From the NCBI RefSeq assembly GCF_014196525.1, contig NZ_JACIDX010000009.1, positions 186,001 through 250,000 on the forward strand: a DNA stretch of 64,000 nt, read 5' to 3'. This DNA comes from Novosphingobium sediminicola (GTDB lineage Bacteria; Pseudomonadota; Alphaproteobacteria; Sphingomonadales; Sphingomonadaceae). A program made the position numbers and the translations under genes. The first letter of the stretch is position 1, and every line of letters begins with the position of its first letter. Of this stretch, positions 51,695 through 60,803 are shown one piece after another. The notes beneath the pieces are model-generated. The model saw only the letters and a list, made by a program, of their open reading frames with translations. It had not been told where the DNA came from and ran no database searches.

Positions 51695-52864
51695 TCAGGC
51701 GGAAGGCCCGATGCGGTCGCCTGGCCGCAGGCCCATGGCGATCAGCCCCAGAACAAGGCTAAGCAGCGCCATCAGCCACCAGACGGGGGCAAGGTCGGCC
51801 AAATTCTGGCGCAGAAACCCCGCCAGCAGCGGCAGCATCGCGGCCAGAACATAGCCCCCGCCCTGCACGAAAGCAGCGACGGCGGCAGCCTCGTCCGGCC
51901 CTTCGCCATGGTCCATCGCCACGATCAGCGAGAGCGGGAACAACGCGCCGATGCCCAGTCCGGCCAGCACCACCGCCGGCCATGCCAGCCCCAGCGGCGC
52001 CAGAGCCAGACACAGCATCCCCAGCAAGAGCGCGGCAATCGCACAGAAAAGCGCCGGGCGGCGATCATGCGCGCGGTCGATCCAGAAGGACACGGCCAGC
52101 CCCGCCATCACTTCGGCAAAGGTCACCGCCCCCAGCAGCCCGCCCGCCCCTTGCGCGGACCAGCCCAATCGCGTGTAAAACGGCGGCAGCCAAGCCAGAA
52201 CCAGCGTGTAGGCGCCCGTTCCCAGCCCGAAAAACGCCAGCAGCAACCAGGCACGCAGCGAACGGGAAAGGTGCAGCCTCGATGACGCGCGGGATATTGC
52301 CGCCGCCCTTGGTTCCGCCACGCCGCGCCATGCCAGCAATCCGGCCAGAGCAGGCCCCGCCCATAGGCCCAGCGCCACCGGCCATCCCCAAGCCTGCGCC
52401 AACCACGGCCCGGCCATCCCGGACATCAGCGCCCCGCCCATAATCGCGGTCGAATAAAGCCCCATCAGACCCGCAGTGCGCCGCCCGCCGCGATGACGGA
52501 TAACCGCAGGCATCAGGGCCTGAACCAAGGCGATGCCCATGCCGCTGGACAGCGCCGTGGCCAACAGGACATTCGCCATGGGCCACAGGCCGCGCGCCGC
52601 ATCACTGATCAGAATGAGGGCCAACCCCAAGGCAATCCCACCCCGCTCGCCCAACAGGGCACGCATCCGCCCCGCGCCCAACAGGATCGCCCCCATCAAG
52701 GCGACCGGCAGCGTGGTGAGCAGGCTGGCCCCAGTGTCCGACAGGCCGGTATCCTGTTGCAGCCTGTCGAGCAGCGGGCCGATAACCGCCATGGAGGGAC
52801 GCAGATTGATCCCGACAAGCAGGATCGCGGCCGGAAATATCCAGCCGGGGCGGGAACGGGTCAT
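51695..52864 (-). CDS. MFS transporter, CynX/NimT family
   Basis: A 389-residue, twelve-helix major facilitator of the CynX/NimT group, seen in the early GINLRPSMAVIGPLLDRLQ and the mid-protein TAGLMGLYSTAIMGGAL. CynX is found with cyanase and NimT with nitroimidazole resistance; the substrate here is not evident. It diverges from a MarR gene across a 95-base region with two palindromes, so it is probably repressed by that MarR protein and induced by its ligand. Confidence 0.85.
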   Translation of the reverse strand: MTRSRPGWIFPAAILLVGINLRPSMAVIGPLLDRLQQDTGLSDTGASLLTTLPVALMGAILLGAGRMRALLGERGGIALGLALILISDAARGLWPMANVLLATALSSGMGIALVQALMPAVIRHRGGRRTAGLMGLYSTAIMGGALMSGMAGPWLAQAWGWPVALGLWAGPALAGLLAWRGVAEPRAAAISRASSRLHLSRSLRAWLLLAFFGLGTGAYTLVLAWLPPFYTRLGWSAQGAGGLLGAVTFAEVMAGLAVSFWIDRAHDRRPALFCAIAALLLGMLCLALAPLGLAWPAVVLAGLGIGALFPLSLIVAMDHGEGPDEAAAVAAFVQGGGYVLAAMLPLLAGFLRQNLADLAPVWWLMALLSLVLGLIAMGLRPGDRIGPSA

Positions 52865-52910
52865 GACGGGCTCCTTTGCGCAGGCCTTGCAGGGCGCGCA
52901 TGGGTTCGAT

Positions 52911-52949
52911 ATATCTCGGTGTAGAGATATTTATCTCGACGTCAAGATA
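52911..52949. promoter_or_regulatory. Two tandem MarR-type palindromic operators
   Basis: Site 1 TATCTCGGTGTAGAGATA (52912-52929) lies in an ATATCTC-GAGATAT palindrome (52911-52930). Site 2 is TATCTCGACGTCAAGATA (52932-52949). Both have 18 bases and the form TATCTCG-N2-GT-N2-AGATA. Their starts are 20 bases apart, so they face the same side of DNA. Site 2 ends 10 bases before the MarR start at 52960. Confidence 0.65.
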
Positions 52950-52959
52950 GGTGATCGCC

Positions 52960-53448
52960 ATGGATCGTGCCCAGAAAGCCGCCGACCAATGGGCCCGCGA
53001 AAGGCCCGATCTCGATACGGACGCCATGGTGTTGCTGGGCCGTCTGGGCGAGGCCGCGCTGGTCATCGCGCGCGACCGGCTCAATCCGGTCTTTGCCGGT
53101 TTTGGCCTGCAACCGGGCGAGTTCGACGTGCTGGCCACCCTGCGCCGCAGCGGCGCGCCCTATGCCCTGACCCCGACCGACCTGTATGAGGCCGCCATGA
53201 TTTCATCGGGCAGCATGACCAACCGGATCGACCGACTGGAAAAGGCCGGGTTTGTGACCCGCCAGCCCAATCCGGCCGATAAACGCGGCACGCTGGTCGC
53301 GCTGACCGCCGAAGGACTGGCGCTGATAGATCGGGCGGTGGGCACCCATGTCGCCAACCAGCAGGCGGCACTGGCCGTCCTGGAGGACGGAGAAAGGGAG
53401 CAGCTCTCGCGCTTGCTGGAAAAGCTGTTGGCAGGGCAACAGGGGTGA
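52960..53448 (+). CDS. MarR-family transcriptional regulator
   Basis: A 162-residue MarR protein. Its winged helix-turn-helix is GEFDVLATLRRSGAPYALTPTDLYEAAMISSGSMTNRIDRLEKAGFVTRQPNPADKRG in residues 46-104. The signature DKRGTLVALTAEG gives the wing. ATG 52960 (AGGTGA upstream) is preferred over GTG 52951. It probably represses itself and the divergent MFS carrier through the two operators between them. Confidence 0.9.
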   Translation: MDRAQKAADQWARERPDLDTDAMVLLGRLGEAALVIARDRLNPVFAGFGLQPGEFDVLATLRRSGAPYALTPTDLYEAAMISSGSMTNRIDRLEKAGFVTRQPNPADKRGTLVALTAEGLALIDRAVGTHVANQQAALAVLEDGEREQLSRLLEKLLAGQQG

Positions 53449-53867
53449 TCGCGCAGGGCGCGGCGGAAGCAATTGAAGCGAATACAAAACCCGCAAATGA
53501 CGGACCTCAACCGCGCACCACCGTCCGCGCATGTGTACGCCAAATGACGTAATTCCTATGCTGCACTGCAATAGATACTTGCGGAATCGCCCAATACAGA
53601 ATTAATTTTGACTCGCATTTCGGGAATCATCCAAGGACGGGTCTTTCCAAAAAAACGGAATAGCAGCAGTTTTGTGGCAATGGCGCCGCCCGATCTATTT
53701 CCAGAATGGAAATCAGATCGAGGCGGTTTTTTGCGTTTTTGGGTCTATTGGCGCTGAAATCCTGCAAAAGCGGCGATTTCGGCGACGATAAATTGCGCCC
53801 GCAACGCCCTACCTCGTCAAAACTGGCTGAATAAAGACTGGATCGTGCAAACAAGGGGAACGGGACA
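53449..53867 (+). promoter_or_regulatory. Long leader/promoter region of the nitrate-type transporter
   Basis: 419 bases with no gene between the MarR gene and nrtA. It has an AT-richer promoter-like part (53570-53640), then a strong hairpin with T tract (53686-53732), then 135 bases to nrtA ending in AAGGGGAACGGGACA before the ATG. A leader-attenuated operon is suggested. Confidence 0.45.
53686..53732 (+). terminator. Attenuator-like terminator in the nrt leader
   Basis: Stem CCGCC-CGATCT-ATTTCC pairs with GGAAAT-AGATCG-GGCGG, with two single-base bulges and the 5-base loop AGAAT. It is followed directly by TTTTTTGCGTTTTT. It is the strongest intrinsic-terminator shape in the window and lies inside the leader, 135 bases before nrtA. 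Confidence 0.7.
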
Positions 53868-55151
53868 ATGGCAAAAGACGATGACTTCACCACTCTCAGC
53901 CGCCGCCGCCTGCTCAAGACCGGGGCCGGTCTGGCCGCCGCCGCGGCCGGCGAAACGCTTTTTGCCGGCAAGGCCATGGCTGCAGCAGGCCCGCCCGAAG
54001 TCAAGGGCGCCAAGCTGGGCTTCATCGCGCTGACCGATGCCGCACCGCTGATCGTGGCCAAGGAGCTGGGCCTGTTTGCGAAATATGGCATGCCCGATGT
54101 GACACTGGCCAAGCAGGCAAGTTGGGGTGCAACGCGCGACAATCTGGTGCTGGGCGGCGGGGGCGGCGGCATTGATGGCGCACATCTGCTGACCCCCATG
54201 GCCTATTTCCTGACGCTGGGAGTTCAGGCCAAGGCCACGCCGATCAGCATCCTTGCCCGTCTGAACGTCAATGGTCAGGGCATCAGCGTGGACAAGGCCT
54301 ATATGGCCGCCAAGGCCGATATCAACGCCGCCAAGATGAAGGGCGTGATCGCGAGCAAGAAGGCGGGCGGCAAGAAGATCACCATGGCCATGACCTTCCC
54401 CGGCGGCACGCATGACCTGTGGATCCGCTATTGGCTGGCCGCGGGCGGGATCGATCCGGACAAGGACATTGACCTGATCACCGTGCCGCCGCCGCAGATG
54501 GTGGCCAACATGAAGGCCGACACGATGGACGCCTTTTGCGTGGGCGAACCGTGGAATGCGCAATTGGTCGATCAGAAGCTGGGCTATACCGCCGTTTCGA
54601 CCGGCCAGATGTGGATGAACCACCCGGAAAAGAGCTTTTCGATGCGCAGCGATTGGGTGGCCGCGCATCCCAACGCCGCCATCGCCATCACCGCCGCGAT
54701 CATCGAAGCGCAGAAATGGGCCGATAATCCCGCCAATATCAGCCGTCTGGCCATGATGATCTCGGGCCGCGACTATCTCAAGGTTCCGGTGGGCGACATT
54801 GCCAGCCGCCTTCAGGGCAATTTCGATTTCGGCGACGGGCGCATGCAGGGCAACGCGCCCTATAAGATGAAGTTCTTCGCCAATAACGCCTCCTTCCCCT
54901 TCAAGAGCCACGACATGTGGTTCCTGACCGAGGAGCAGCGCTGGGGCAAATTGCCGATGAACCTGAACAAGGGCGCGGCCATCGCCAAGGTCAACCGGGC
55001 CGACATCTGGCGCGCGGCCGCCGCCAAGGTGGGCGGGGTTCCTGTGCCGCCTTCGGACAGCCGGGGCGTCGAAAAATTCTTCGACGGCAAGACCTTCGAT
55101 CCCGGCCACCCGGAAGCCTATCTCAAAAGCCTCGCCATCAAGCGCGTTTAA
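53868..55151 (+). CDS. nrtA: Nitrate/bicarbonate-type ABC transporter substrate-binding protein (NrtA/CmpA)
   Basis: A 427-residue protein with a Tat signal (SRRRLLKTGAGLAAAA, cut near AMAA) and the NrtA/CmpA/SsuA-like fold: KLGFIALTDAAPLIVAKELGLFAKYG, ASWGATRDNLVLGGG, TFPGGTHDLWIRYWLAAGGIDPDKDI and DAFCVGEPWNAQ. It binds nitrate, nitrite or cyanate in the periplasm and belongs to the branch with nrtB and nrtD. Nitrate is the best guess; no assimilatory reductase is in the window. It is the first gene of a three-gene operon with GGGGAACGGGACA upstream. Confidence 0.92.
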   Translation: MAKDDDFTTLSRRRLLKTGAGLAAAAAGETLFAGKAMAAAGPPEVKGAKLGFIALTDAAPLIVAKELGLFAKYGMPDVTLAKQASWGATRDNLVLGGGGGGIDGAHLLTPMAYFLTLGVQAKATPISILARLNVNGQGISVDKAYMAAKADINAAKMKGVIASKKAGGKKITMAMTFPGGTHDLWIRYWLAAGGIDPDKDIDLITVPPPQMVANMKADTMDAFCVGEPWNAQLVDQKLGYTAVSTGQMWMNHPEKSFSMRSDWVAAHPNAAIAITAAIIEAQKWADNPANISRLAMMISGRDYLKVPVGDIASRLQGNFDFGDGRMQGNAPYKMKFFANNASFPFKSHDMWFLTEEQRWGKLPMNLNKGAAIAKVNRADIWRAAAAKVGGVPVPPSDSRGVEKFFDGKTFDPGHPEAYLKSLAIKRV

Positions 55152-55163
55152 GGGAGACAGTCC

Positions 55164-56102
55164 ATGGCCAGCAAGCTCGACATAGCTAGCCCCTCGCCCG
55201 TTTCTACAACGGGCGAGGCGGTGATCCTGCCTTATCCCGAAACAGCCATTGCCCGCAGGTTCTTTCCACCCATGCCAAAGCCCACCCATCCCCTCGCAGT
55301 CGCCGCGCAGAAATTCGCCTCGGCGGTGCTGCCCACGGGTTTCATGCTGGCGTTCCTGCTGGCCTTCTGGACGCTGGCCTGTGGGCCGGACTCGGCGCTG
55401 CCCAGCCCATCCAAAGTCTGGGCGGAATCGCATGAAGTCATCATGCATCCGCTCAAAGGCGTGGAATTCCACGGTCTGATCCCCGACATTCAGGATGGCG
55501 GCGATGTGGGCATTGGCGCGCATATTATGAAATCGCTGGGTCGCGTGCTGAAAGGCTATACGCTGGCCGCCATTGTCGGCGTCGCGCTGGGCATGTTGGT
55601 GGGCACCAACAAATATGCCTTCCGCGCGCTCGACCCGCTGTTTCAGGTGTTGCGCACCGTGCCGCCGCTGGCATGGCTGCCGATCAGCCTTGCGATTTTC
55701 CAGCAGGCCCAGCCATCGGCCATCTTCCTCATCTTCATCACGGCGATCTGGCCGATCATTATGAACACCGCCGTCGGCGTTCAGAACATCCCCCAGCAAT
55801 ATCGCAACGTGGCCAAGGTGCTGGCGCTCAACCCGATGGAATATTTCGTGCGCATCGTGCTGCCCGCCTGCGTGCCGCACATGTTCACGGGCCTGCGCAT
55901 CGGCGTTGGCATGAGCTGGCTGGCCATTGTGGCCGCCGAGATGGTTCAGGGCGGCACCGGCATCGGCTTCTTCATCTGGGACAGCTATAACAGCTCGCTC
56001 CTTTCGGACACGATCGTCGCGCTGGTCTGGATCGGCATGGTCGGTTTCGCGCTGGACCGCATCGTTGGCGCCATTGGCCGCCTGATTGCCCGCAACGGAT
56101 AA
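55164..56102 (+). CDS. nrtB: Nitrate-type ABC transporter permease (NrtB)
   Basis: A 312-residue permease with an N-terminal extension of about 70 residues and five to six helices. ALGMLVGTNKYAFRALDPLFQVLRTVPPLAWLPISL and the EAA loop LNPMEYFVRIVLPACVPHMFTGLRIGVGMSWLAIVAAEM are NrtB/SsuC hallmarks. It starts 12 bases after nrtA with GGGAGA upstream. It forms the inner membrane channel with the ATPase that follows. Confidence 0.93.
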   Translation: MASKLDIASPSPVSTTGEAVILPYPETAIARRFFPPMPKPTHPLAVAAQKFASAVLPTGFMLAFLLAFWTLACGPDSALPSPSKVWAESHEVIMHPLKGVEFHGLIPDIQDGGDVGIGAHIMKSLGRVLKGYTLAAIVGVALGMLVGTNKYAFRALDPLFQVLRTVPPLAWLPISLAIFQQAQPSAIFLIFITAIWPIIMNTAVGVQNIPQQYRNVAKVLALNPMEYFVRIVLPACVPHMFTGLRIGVGMSWLAIVAAEMVQGGTGIGFFIWDSYNSSLLSDTIVALVWIGMVGFALDRIVGAIGRLIARNG

Positions 56103-56113
56103 GGATCACACCC

Positions 56114-56914
56114 ATGAAGCAACGTTCCTATCTCGCGCTTGAAGGCGTGAGCGTTGAATTCCCCACCAAGAACGGCCTGTTCTGCGCGCTCGACCGCATC
56201 GACCTGAACATCGAAAAGGGCCAGTTCGTGGCGCTGATCGGCCATTCGGGCTGCGGCAAATCCACCCTGCTCAATGCCGTGGCCGGGTTGAACAGGCCGA
56301 CGCGGGGGGTGATCTTTCTTGACGGCGATGTGATCGACCGCCCCGGCCCGGATCGCGCCGTGGTGTTTCAGGACCATTCGCTGCTGCCCTGGCTGACAGT
56401 GGAGGAGAATGTCGCTCTGGCTGTATCCAAGACCGCCAATGGCAAGAGCAAGGCCGAGCAGAAGGATTGGGTGCAGCACAATCTGGAACTGGTTCAGATG
56501 GGCCATGCCGCCAAGAAGCGCCCCGGCGAGATCAGCGGCGGCATGAAGCAGCGTGTCGGCATCGCCCGCGCCATTGCCATGCAGCCGCGCGTGTTGCTGA
56601 TGGACGAGCCGTTTGGCGCGCTCGACGCCCTCACCCGCGCCGCCTTGCAGGATGTGGTGATGGAGCTTCAGGCGCGGCTCAACAACACCGTGCTGATGAT
56701 TACCCATGATGTGGACGAGGCCGTGCTCTTGTCAGACCGCGTGGTGATGATGACCAACGGCCCGGCCGCGCGCATCGGTCAGGATCTTGCGGTCGATCTG
56801 CCCCGCCCGCGTGATCGGCTCAGCGTTATCGACCTGCCCAATTACGCCCATGCGCGCAGCGAAATCATCCACTTCCTGCACGAACGCTATCGCAACCCCG
56901 CGCAGGCGGCCTGA
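56114..56914 (+). CDS. nrtD: Nitrate-type ABC transporter ATPase (NrtD)
   Basis: A 266-residue ATPase: Walker [31 protein letters not shown] (the NrtC/D and SsuB-type Q-loop region), the signature ISGGMKQR, Walker [17 protein letters not shown] and [19 protein letters not shown]. It ends after the ATPase, without the NrtA-like C-terminal domain of NrtC. It begins 11 bases after nrtB and ends at a perfect-arm terminator. Confidence 0.93.
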   Translation: MKQRSYLALEGVSVEFPTKNGLFCALDRIDLNIEKGQFVALIGHSGCGKSTLLNAVAGLNRPTRGVIFLDGDVIDRPGPDRAVVFQDHSLLPWLTVEENVALAVSKTANGKSKAEQKDWVQHNLELVQMGHAAKKRPGEISGGMKQRVGIARAIAMQPRVLLMDEPFGALDALTRAALQDVVMELQARLNNTVLMITHDVDEAVLLSDRVVMMTNGPAARIGQDLAVDLPRPRDRLSVIDLPNYAHARSEIIHFLHERYRNPAQAA

Positions 56915-56927
56915 AGCAAGCCTCATC

Positions 56928-56962
56928 GCAGCCTGATGGTGCGCAAGACACCATCAGGCTGC
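56928..56962. terminator. Bidirectional hairpin between nrtD and the ethanolamine permease
   Basis: Arms GCAGCCTGATGGTG and CACCATCAGGCTGC, 14 bases perfect, with the 7-base loop CGCAAGA. It follows nrtD by 13 bases and includes the stop codon of the leftward permease, so it ends both. Confidence 0.7.
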
Positions 56963-58330
56963 CTGCGAAGATCCCGCAGAAATCCGGGCATGGCGGTGGC
57001 GAAACCGGACCGAGCCGGAAACCCCTACGACCATGATCGCGACAAAGATGGCGAAGATGACCGGGTTAAAAATGACCATCGAGATCGTCGCAATCAATGC
57101 CAATATCAAAGCGATTGCGGGCAGAAACGGGTATAGAGGCGCGCGATAGGGCCGCTCCATCGCGGGGTGGCTGCGGCGCAGGCGAAACAGGCTGGCCATG
57201 CTCATGATATAGATCGTCAGCGCTCCAAAGGCCGCCACCGTCACGATGCCCGCGGTCAACGAGGACCCGCCGACGGTGATCAGATTGTCGCTGAAGATGG
57301 CGGCGATGCCCACAAATCCGCCCGCCATAACGGCAATATGCGGCGTGCGGAAACGCGGATGAAGCCGCGCAAAATAATGCGGCAGATAGCCCGCCCGGCC
57401 CAAAGCAAAGATCTGCCGCGAATAGCCCATGATGATGCCGTGAAACGAGGCGATGAGCCCGAACAGGCCCAGCCAGACCAGCATATGCAGCCATGAGCTG
57501 GATTGCCCGACAACGCGGATCATCGCCTGCGGCAAAGGATCATTTAGATTGGACAGGCTGCGCCAATCGCCCGATCCGCCCGCAAACAGCATGACACCAA
57601 AGGCCAGCAGCGTGAGCGTGACGATGCCGGTGATATAGGCAATCGGAATAGTTCGATGCGGATCGCGCGCTTCTTCGGCCGCCATGGCCACGCCCTCGAT
57701 GGCCAAAAAAAACCAGATGGCAAACGGCGCCGCAGCCACAATGCCAAACAGCGAAGTGGCGGCAAAGCTGCTCTGTCCAGCCCATCCTGCGGCTGCAAAA
57801 TGGCGCCATTCAAAGGCAGGCGCGACCACGCCCATGAACACCAGCAATTCACCCACGGCCAGCAAGGTGATGACCAGTTCAAAGGTTGCAGCGATCCGTA
57901 CGCCGACAATATTGAGAGCCATAAACACGACATAAGCCCCCAGCGCGGCCAGTTTGGGCGGAATTGCGGGGAATTGCACATTGAGATAGGCGCCGATCGC
58001 CAGCGCAATGGCGGGCGGCGCAAAGACGAATTCGATCAGCGTGGCCATCCCCGCAACCGTCCCGGCCAAGGGGCCGAACGCCTCACGACTATAGGCAAAG
58101 GGACCGCCCGAATGCGGAATGGCGGTGGTCAGTTCGGTGAAGCTGAAAATGAAGGCCACATACATGGCGGCGATGAAGATCGTCGTTACCAGAAAGCCAA
58201 GTGTTCCGGCTGTTGCCCAGCCATAGCTCCAGCCGAAATATTCACCCGATATCACCAGCCCAACGGCAATGCCCCATAATTGAAAACTGCCCAGACTCTT
58301 CGCAAGCGTCACGTCCCCTTGTTGTTTCAT
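56954..58330 (-). CDS. eat: Ethanolamine permease (APC superfamily)
   Basis: A 458-residue, twelve-helix amino acid-polyamine-organocation permease. GSFQLWGIAVGLVISGEYFGWSYGW at the start, FTELTTAIPHSGGPFAYSREAFG and IWFFLAIEGVAMAAEEARDPHRTIP match ethanolamine permeases (Eat/EutP type). It imports ethanolamine for EutBC, which lies 5 kb away in the same nitrogen region but on the other strand. No separate regulator is adjacent. Confidence 0.9.
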   Translation of the reverse strand: MKQQGDVTLAKSLGSFQLWGIAVGLVISGEYFGWSYGWATAGTLGFLVTTIFIAAMYVAFIFSFTELTTAIPHSGGPFAYSREAFGPLAGTVAGMATLIEFVFAPPAIALAIGAYLNVQFPAIPPKLAALGAYVVFMALNIVGVRIAATFELVITLLAVGELLVFMGVVAPAFEWRHFAAAGWAGQSSFAATSLFGIVAAAPFAIWFFLAIEGVAMAAEEARDPHRTIPIAYITGIVTLTLLAFGVMLFAGGSGDWRSLSNLNDPLPQAMIRVVGQSSSWLHMLVWLGLFGLIASFHGIIMGYSRQIFALGRAGYLPHYFARLHPRFRTPHIAVMAGGFVGIAAIFSDNLITVGGSSLTAGIVTVAAFGALTIYIMSMASLFRLRRSHPAMERPYRAPLYPFLPAIALILALIATISMVIFNPVIFAIFVAIMVVGVSGSVRFRHRHARISAGSSQAA

Positions 58331-58506
58331 GATCAGACCCCGTGCTCAGCGGAATTGACGACCGTCTCCGTGCAGGGCTGCATCACGCACGCATTGAACG
58401 AGGTCCGCAATGGGCCGAATTCCCCCCTTTGCCCACTCCAGGGGCAAACCGACGGCGCGAGGGGACGCCATAATCCATGCAAAGGCCGCAAGCCTTGCCG
58501 ATAAAG

Positions 58507-58533
58507 GCGGGTGCGACAGAACATCGCACCCGC
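58507..58533. terminator. Hairpin downstream of the TonB receptor
   Basis: Arms GCGGGTGCGA and TCGCACCCGC (10 bases) around CAGAACA. It lies 8 bases beyond the receptor stop and, read leftward, is followed by CTTTAT. Likely intrinsic terminator of the receptor-esterase transcript. Confidence 0.6.
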
Positions 58534-58540
58534 AAAGGAT

Positions 58541-60730
58541 TCAAAAGCGATAGGTGCCCTGCACGCCTAGGGTGCGGGGCGCCTGAAACTGCCATGTCTG
58601 GGCAGTGATCAGGCTGGTGCGGTTGATGCGCGCATAGACCAGAGCGTCGGTGAAATTCTTGACAAAGGCCTGAAGGCGCCATGGCCCCTGTTCATAACCG
58701 ATGGTGAAATTGCCGACCGCAACTGCGGGTGCGCGCGTGTCGGCCCGGTTGACGAAATCGAAATAGACCTGCGACGAATAGCGCCCATCGAGCCGCAGCG
58801 TCACCTTGCCGTGGCCCAACGCAATGTCTTGATCGATACCCCCGGCAATAACCACATCGGGGGCATTGGGCAGACGGTTGTCGCTGATGTTGATCAGCGT
58901 GCCCGAACCATCGTCAACTTTGGCCACATTCTTGTCAAAGCGGCTGTGCAGCAAGGTGGTGCTGAGGTCGATATGGGTGGAGGAGGTCAGCGCCGCACGG
59001 GCGAAGATTTCGGCGCCATACGTATTGGTCTTGCCCGCATTGATCGTTCCGGCCCCCAGACTGCGTGGCAATGTGGCCTGAAACCCATCAAGCACCTGAT
59101 AGAACACATCGGCATTGAAGGTCAGCCGCCCGTCGAAGAAGCGGTTTTTCGAACCAAATTCAAACGACTGCACCGTTTCCGGGCCGAACTGGTTGTTCGG
59201 ATTGGTGGGATCGGTGCTGAAGCCCCCGGGCTTATAGCCGGTATCGAATTTGGCATAGAGCATGTTCTGGGGCGTAACGTCCCAATCCAGCCCCAGCCGA
59301 TAGGTGAATTTGGAGGCCGTTTGCCGACCATTGGCGGGCGTATTCTGCACAGGCGGCGTTCCGGCACAGCCCAAGGCGCCATAGAGGAACGAGGGTATCC
59401 CGGCGATATCGCAGCGCAGATCATTCGATCCGGTGCGCGTCACCGAATCCCACGAATAGCGCCCGCCGACGGTGGCCTTGATCGTGGGCGTCACGGCATA
59501 GGAAGCCTGTCCGAACAGAGCCTTGGACATGGAAACCACGTTATAGTTGAACCTGATCACATATTGATCGGCATAGGTCCCGCTCTTGATGATCTGGCCT
59601 GAGGTCAGCGGACCATTTTCCTCCCGGAAATAGAAGCCCCCCATCTGGATATAAAACCGATTGGCGGTGGAGGTGGCAAAACGAACCTCATGGTTTTGCG
59701 TGCGCACATGCTGATCGGTGCCGAACTGGGTCAGCACAAAGGTGCCGGTCGGATCAACGCCCGATGTGTCGCCCACGCGCCGATAGCGGGTGTTGTCATA
59801 GCCGCCCGCATAGGTCAGCGTCCCGTCAAAGGGCAGGTTGTGCAGATTGGCCACCCATGTCACGCGATCCACATCGGTTCGGATCGAGGTCGGCTCATAG
59901 CCAGCAAAGCGTTTGGGATCGCCGGTGAAGGTCGAACCCAGCGTACCGATCGCCTGAACATCGCCCACGCCGCGCTGCTTGTCGTGCTGATAGCTGACCA
60001 GCAGGTCGAAGGCGCTGCTCGGCTCCCAATAGACCTGCGCGCGGCCCGAGGCCGAGCGATCATCATCCCCCCGCCCGTTCAGGCCCGTCAACTCCCGATA
60101 GCCGTCGCGCGACCGGCCAAAGGCGGCAAGGCGGATGGCCAGCGTCTTGCCGATGGGCAGGTTGATCGCCCCTTCTCCGCCGACCAAAGCGTAATTGCCA
60201 GCAGTGGCCGACACATAGCCCTCGGCCTTGCCCAGCTTGGGCTTGGCGGTGATAATGTTGACAAGGCCACCGGTGGAATTGCGGCCAAACAAAGTGCCTT
60301 GCGGACCTTTGAGGATTTCCACCCGCGCCAGATCATAGAAGGACAGGCCCAGCGTGAACGGACGGTTGGTGAAAAAGCCATCACGCGCAACGCTGACGCT
60401 GGGATTGCCGACCTCGGTGGTATTGGTGCTTTGCGTGCCGCGCACGCCGATAAAGGCGGTGCCGGTGTTATTGGTGATCTGGAGGCTGGTGTCGACCGCC
60501 TGTAGGGCGTTGATATTGGTAACATCGCGCTGCAACAGATCCTTGCCCGAATAGACCGTCACCGCCAGCGGCGTTTTCTGCAACGTGCTTTCCGACCGCA
60601 TGGCGGTGACGACAATATCGGAATTGGCGGGCGCCACCGACGCGGCATTCTGCGCGGCGGCGGGTATGGCTATCAAGGCAAATGCGAGCGCGCCAATGCC
60701 GCCCGAAGCCTTCAGGACGTGCGAATTCAT
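58541..60730 (-). CDS. TonB-dependent outer-membrane receptor
   Basis: A 729-residue receptor. It has a signal peptide (cut near AAAQN), a TonB-box-like SDIVVTAMRSESTLQKTPLAV, a plug with VEILKGPQGTLFGRNSTGGLVNI and a barrel ending TLGVQGTYRF, with the terminal Phe signal. Its ribosome site GGGGAGG is strong. It lies 73 bases downstream of a carboxylesterase in the same direction and probably belongs to one transcript with it. The facing two-component system is the likely regulator. Ligand unknown, but an ester is plausible. Confidence 0.92.
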   Translation of the reverse strand: MNSHVLKASGGIGALAFALIAIPAAAQNAASVAPANSDIVVTAMRSESTLQKTPLAVTVYSGKDLLQRDVTNINALQAVDTSLQITNNTGTAFIGVRGTQSTNTTEVGNPSVSVARDGFFTNRPFTLGLSFYDLARVEILKGPQGTLFGRNSTGGLVNIITAKPKLGKAEGYVSATAGNYALVGGEGAINLPIGKTLAIRLAAFGRSRDGYRELTGLNGRGDDDRSASGRAQVYWEPSSAFDLLVSYQHDKQRGVGDVQAIGTLGSTFTGDPKRFAGYEPTSIRTDVDRVTWVANLHNLPFDGTLTYAGGYDNTRYRRVGDTSGVDPTGTFVLTQFGTDQHVRTQNHEVRFATSTANRFYIQMGGFYFREENGPLTSGQIIKSGTYADQYVIRFNYNVVSMSKALFGQASYAVTPTIKATVGGRYSWDSVTRTGSNDLRCDIAGIPSFLYGALGCAGTPPVQNTPANGRQTASKFTYRLGLDWDVTPQNMLYAKFDTGYKPGGFSTDPTNPNNQFGPETVQSFEFGSKNRFFDGRLTFNADVFYQVLDGFQATLPRSLGAGTINAGKTNTYGAEIFARAALTSSTHIDLSTTLLHSRFDKNVAKVDDGSGTLINISDNRLPNAPDVVIAGGIDQDIALGHGKVTLRLDGRYSSQVYFDFVNRADTRAPAVAVGNFTIGYEQGPWRLQAFVKNFTDALVYARINRTSLITAQTWQFQAPRTLGVQGTYRF

Positions 60731-60803
60731 GGAATATCCTCCCCTTTTTTAATTCGGATTATTGCCCGCCAGCCCAAGGCAGGGCCAGCGGGGTGCCTGT
60801 TGT

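Noticed and set aside
53686-53867. Sigma-54 promoter in front of nrtA
   Set aside because: The nearest TGGCGC...TGCA element has a GG-to-GC spacing of 12 instead of the required 10.
53817-55880. 687-codon minus-strand frame opposite nrtA and nrtB
   Set aside because: Shadow of two well-supported transporter genes; no domain visible.
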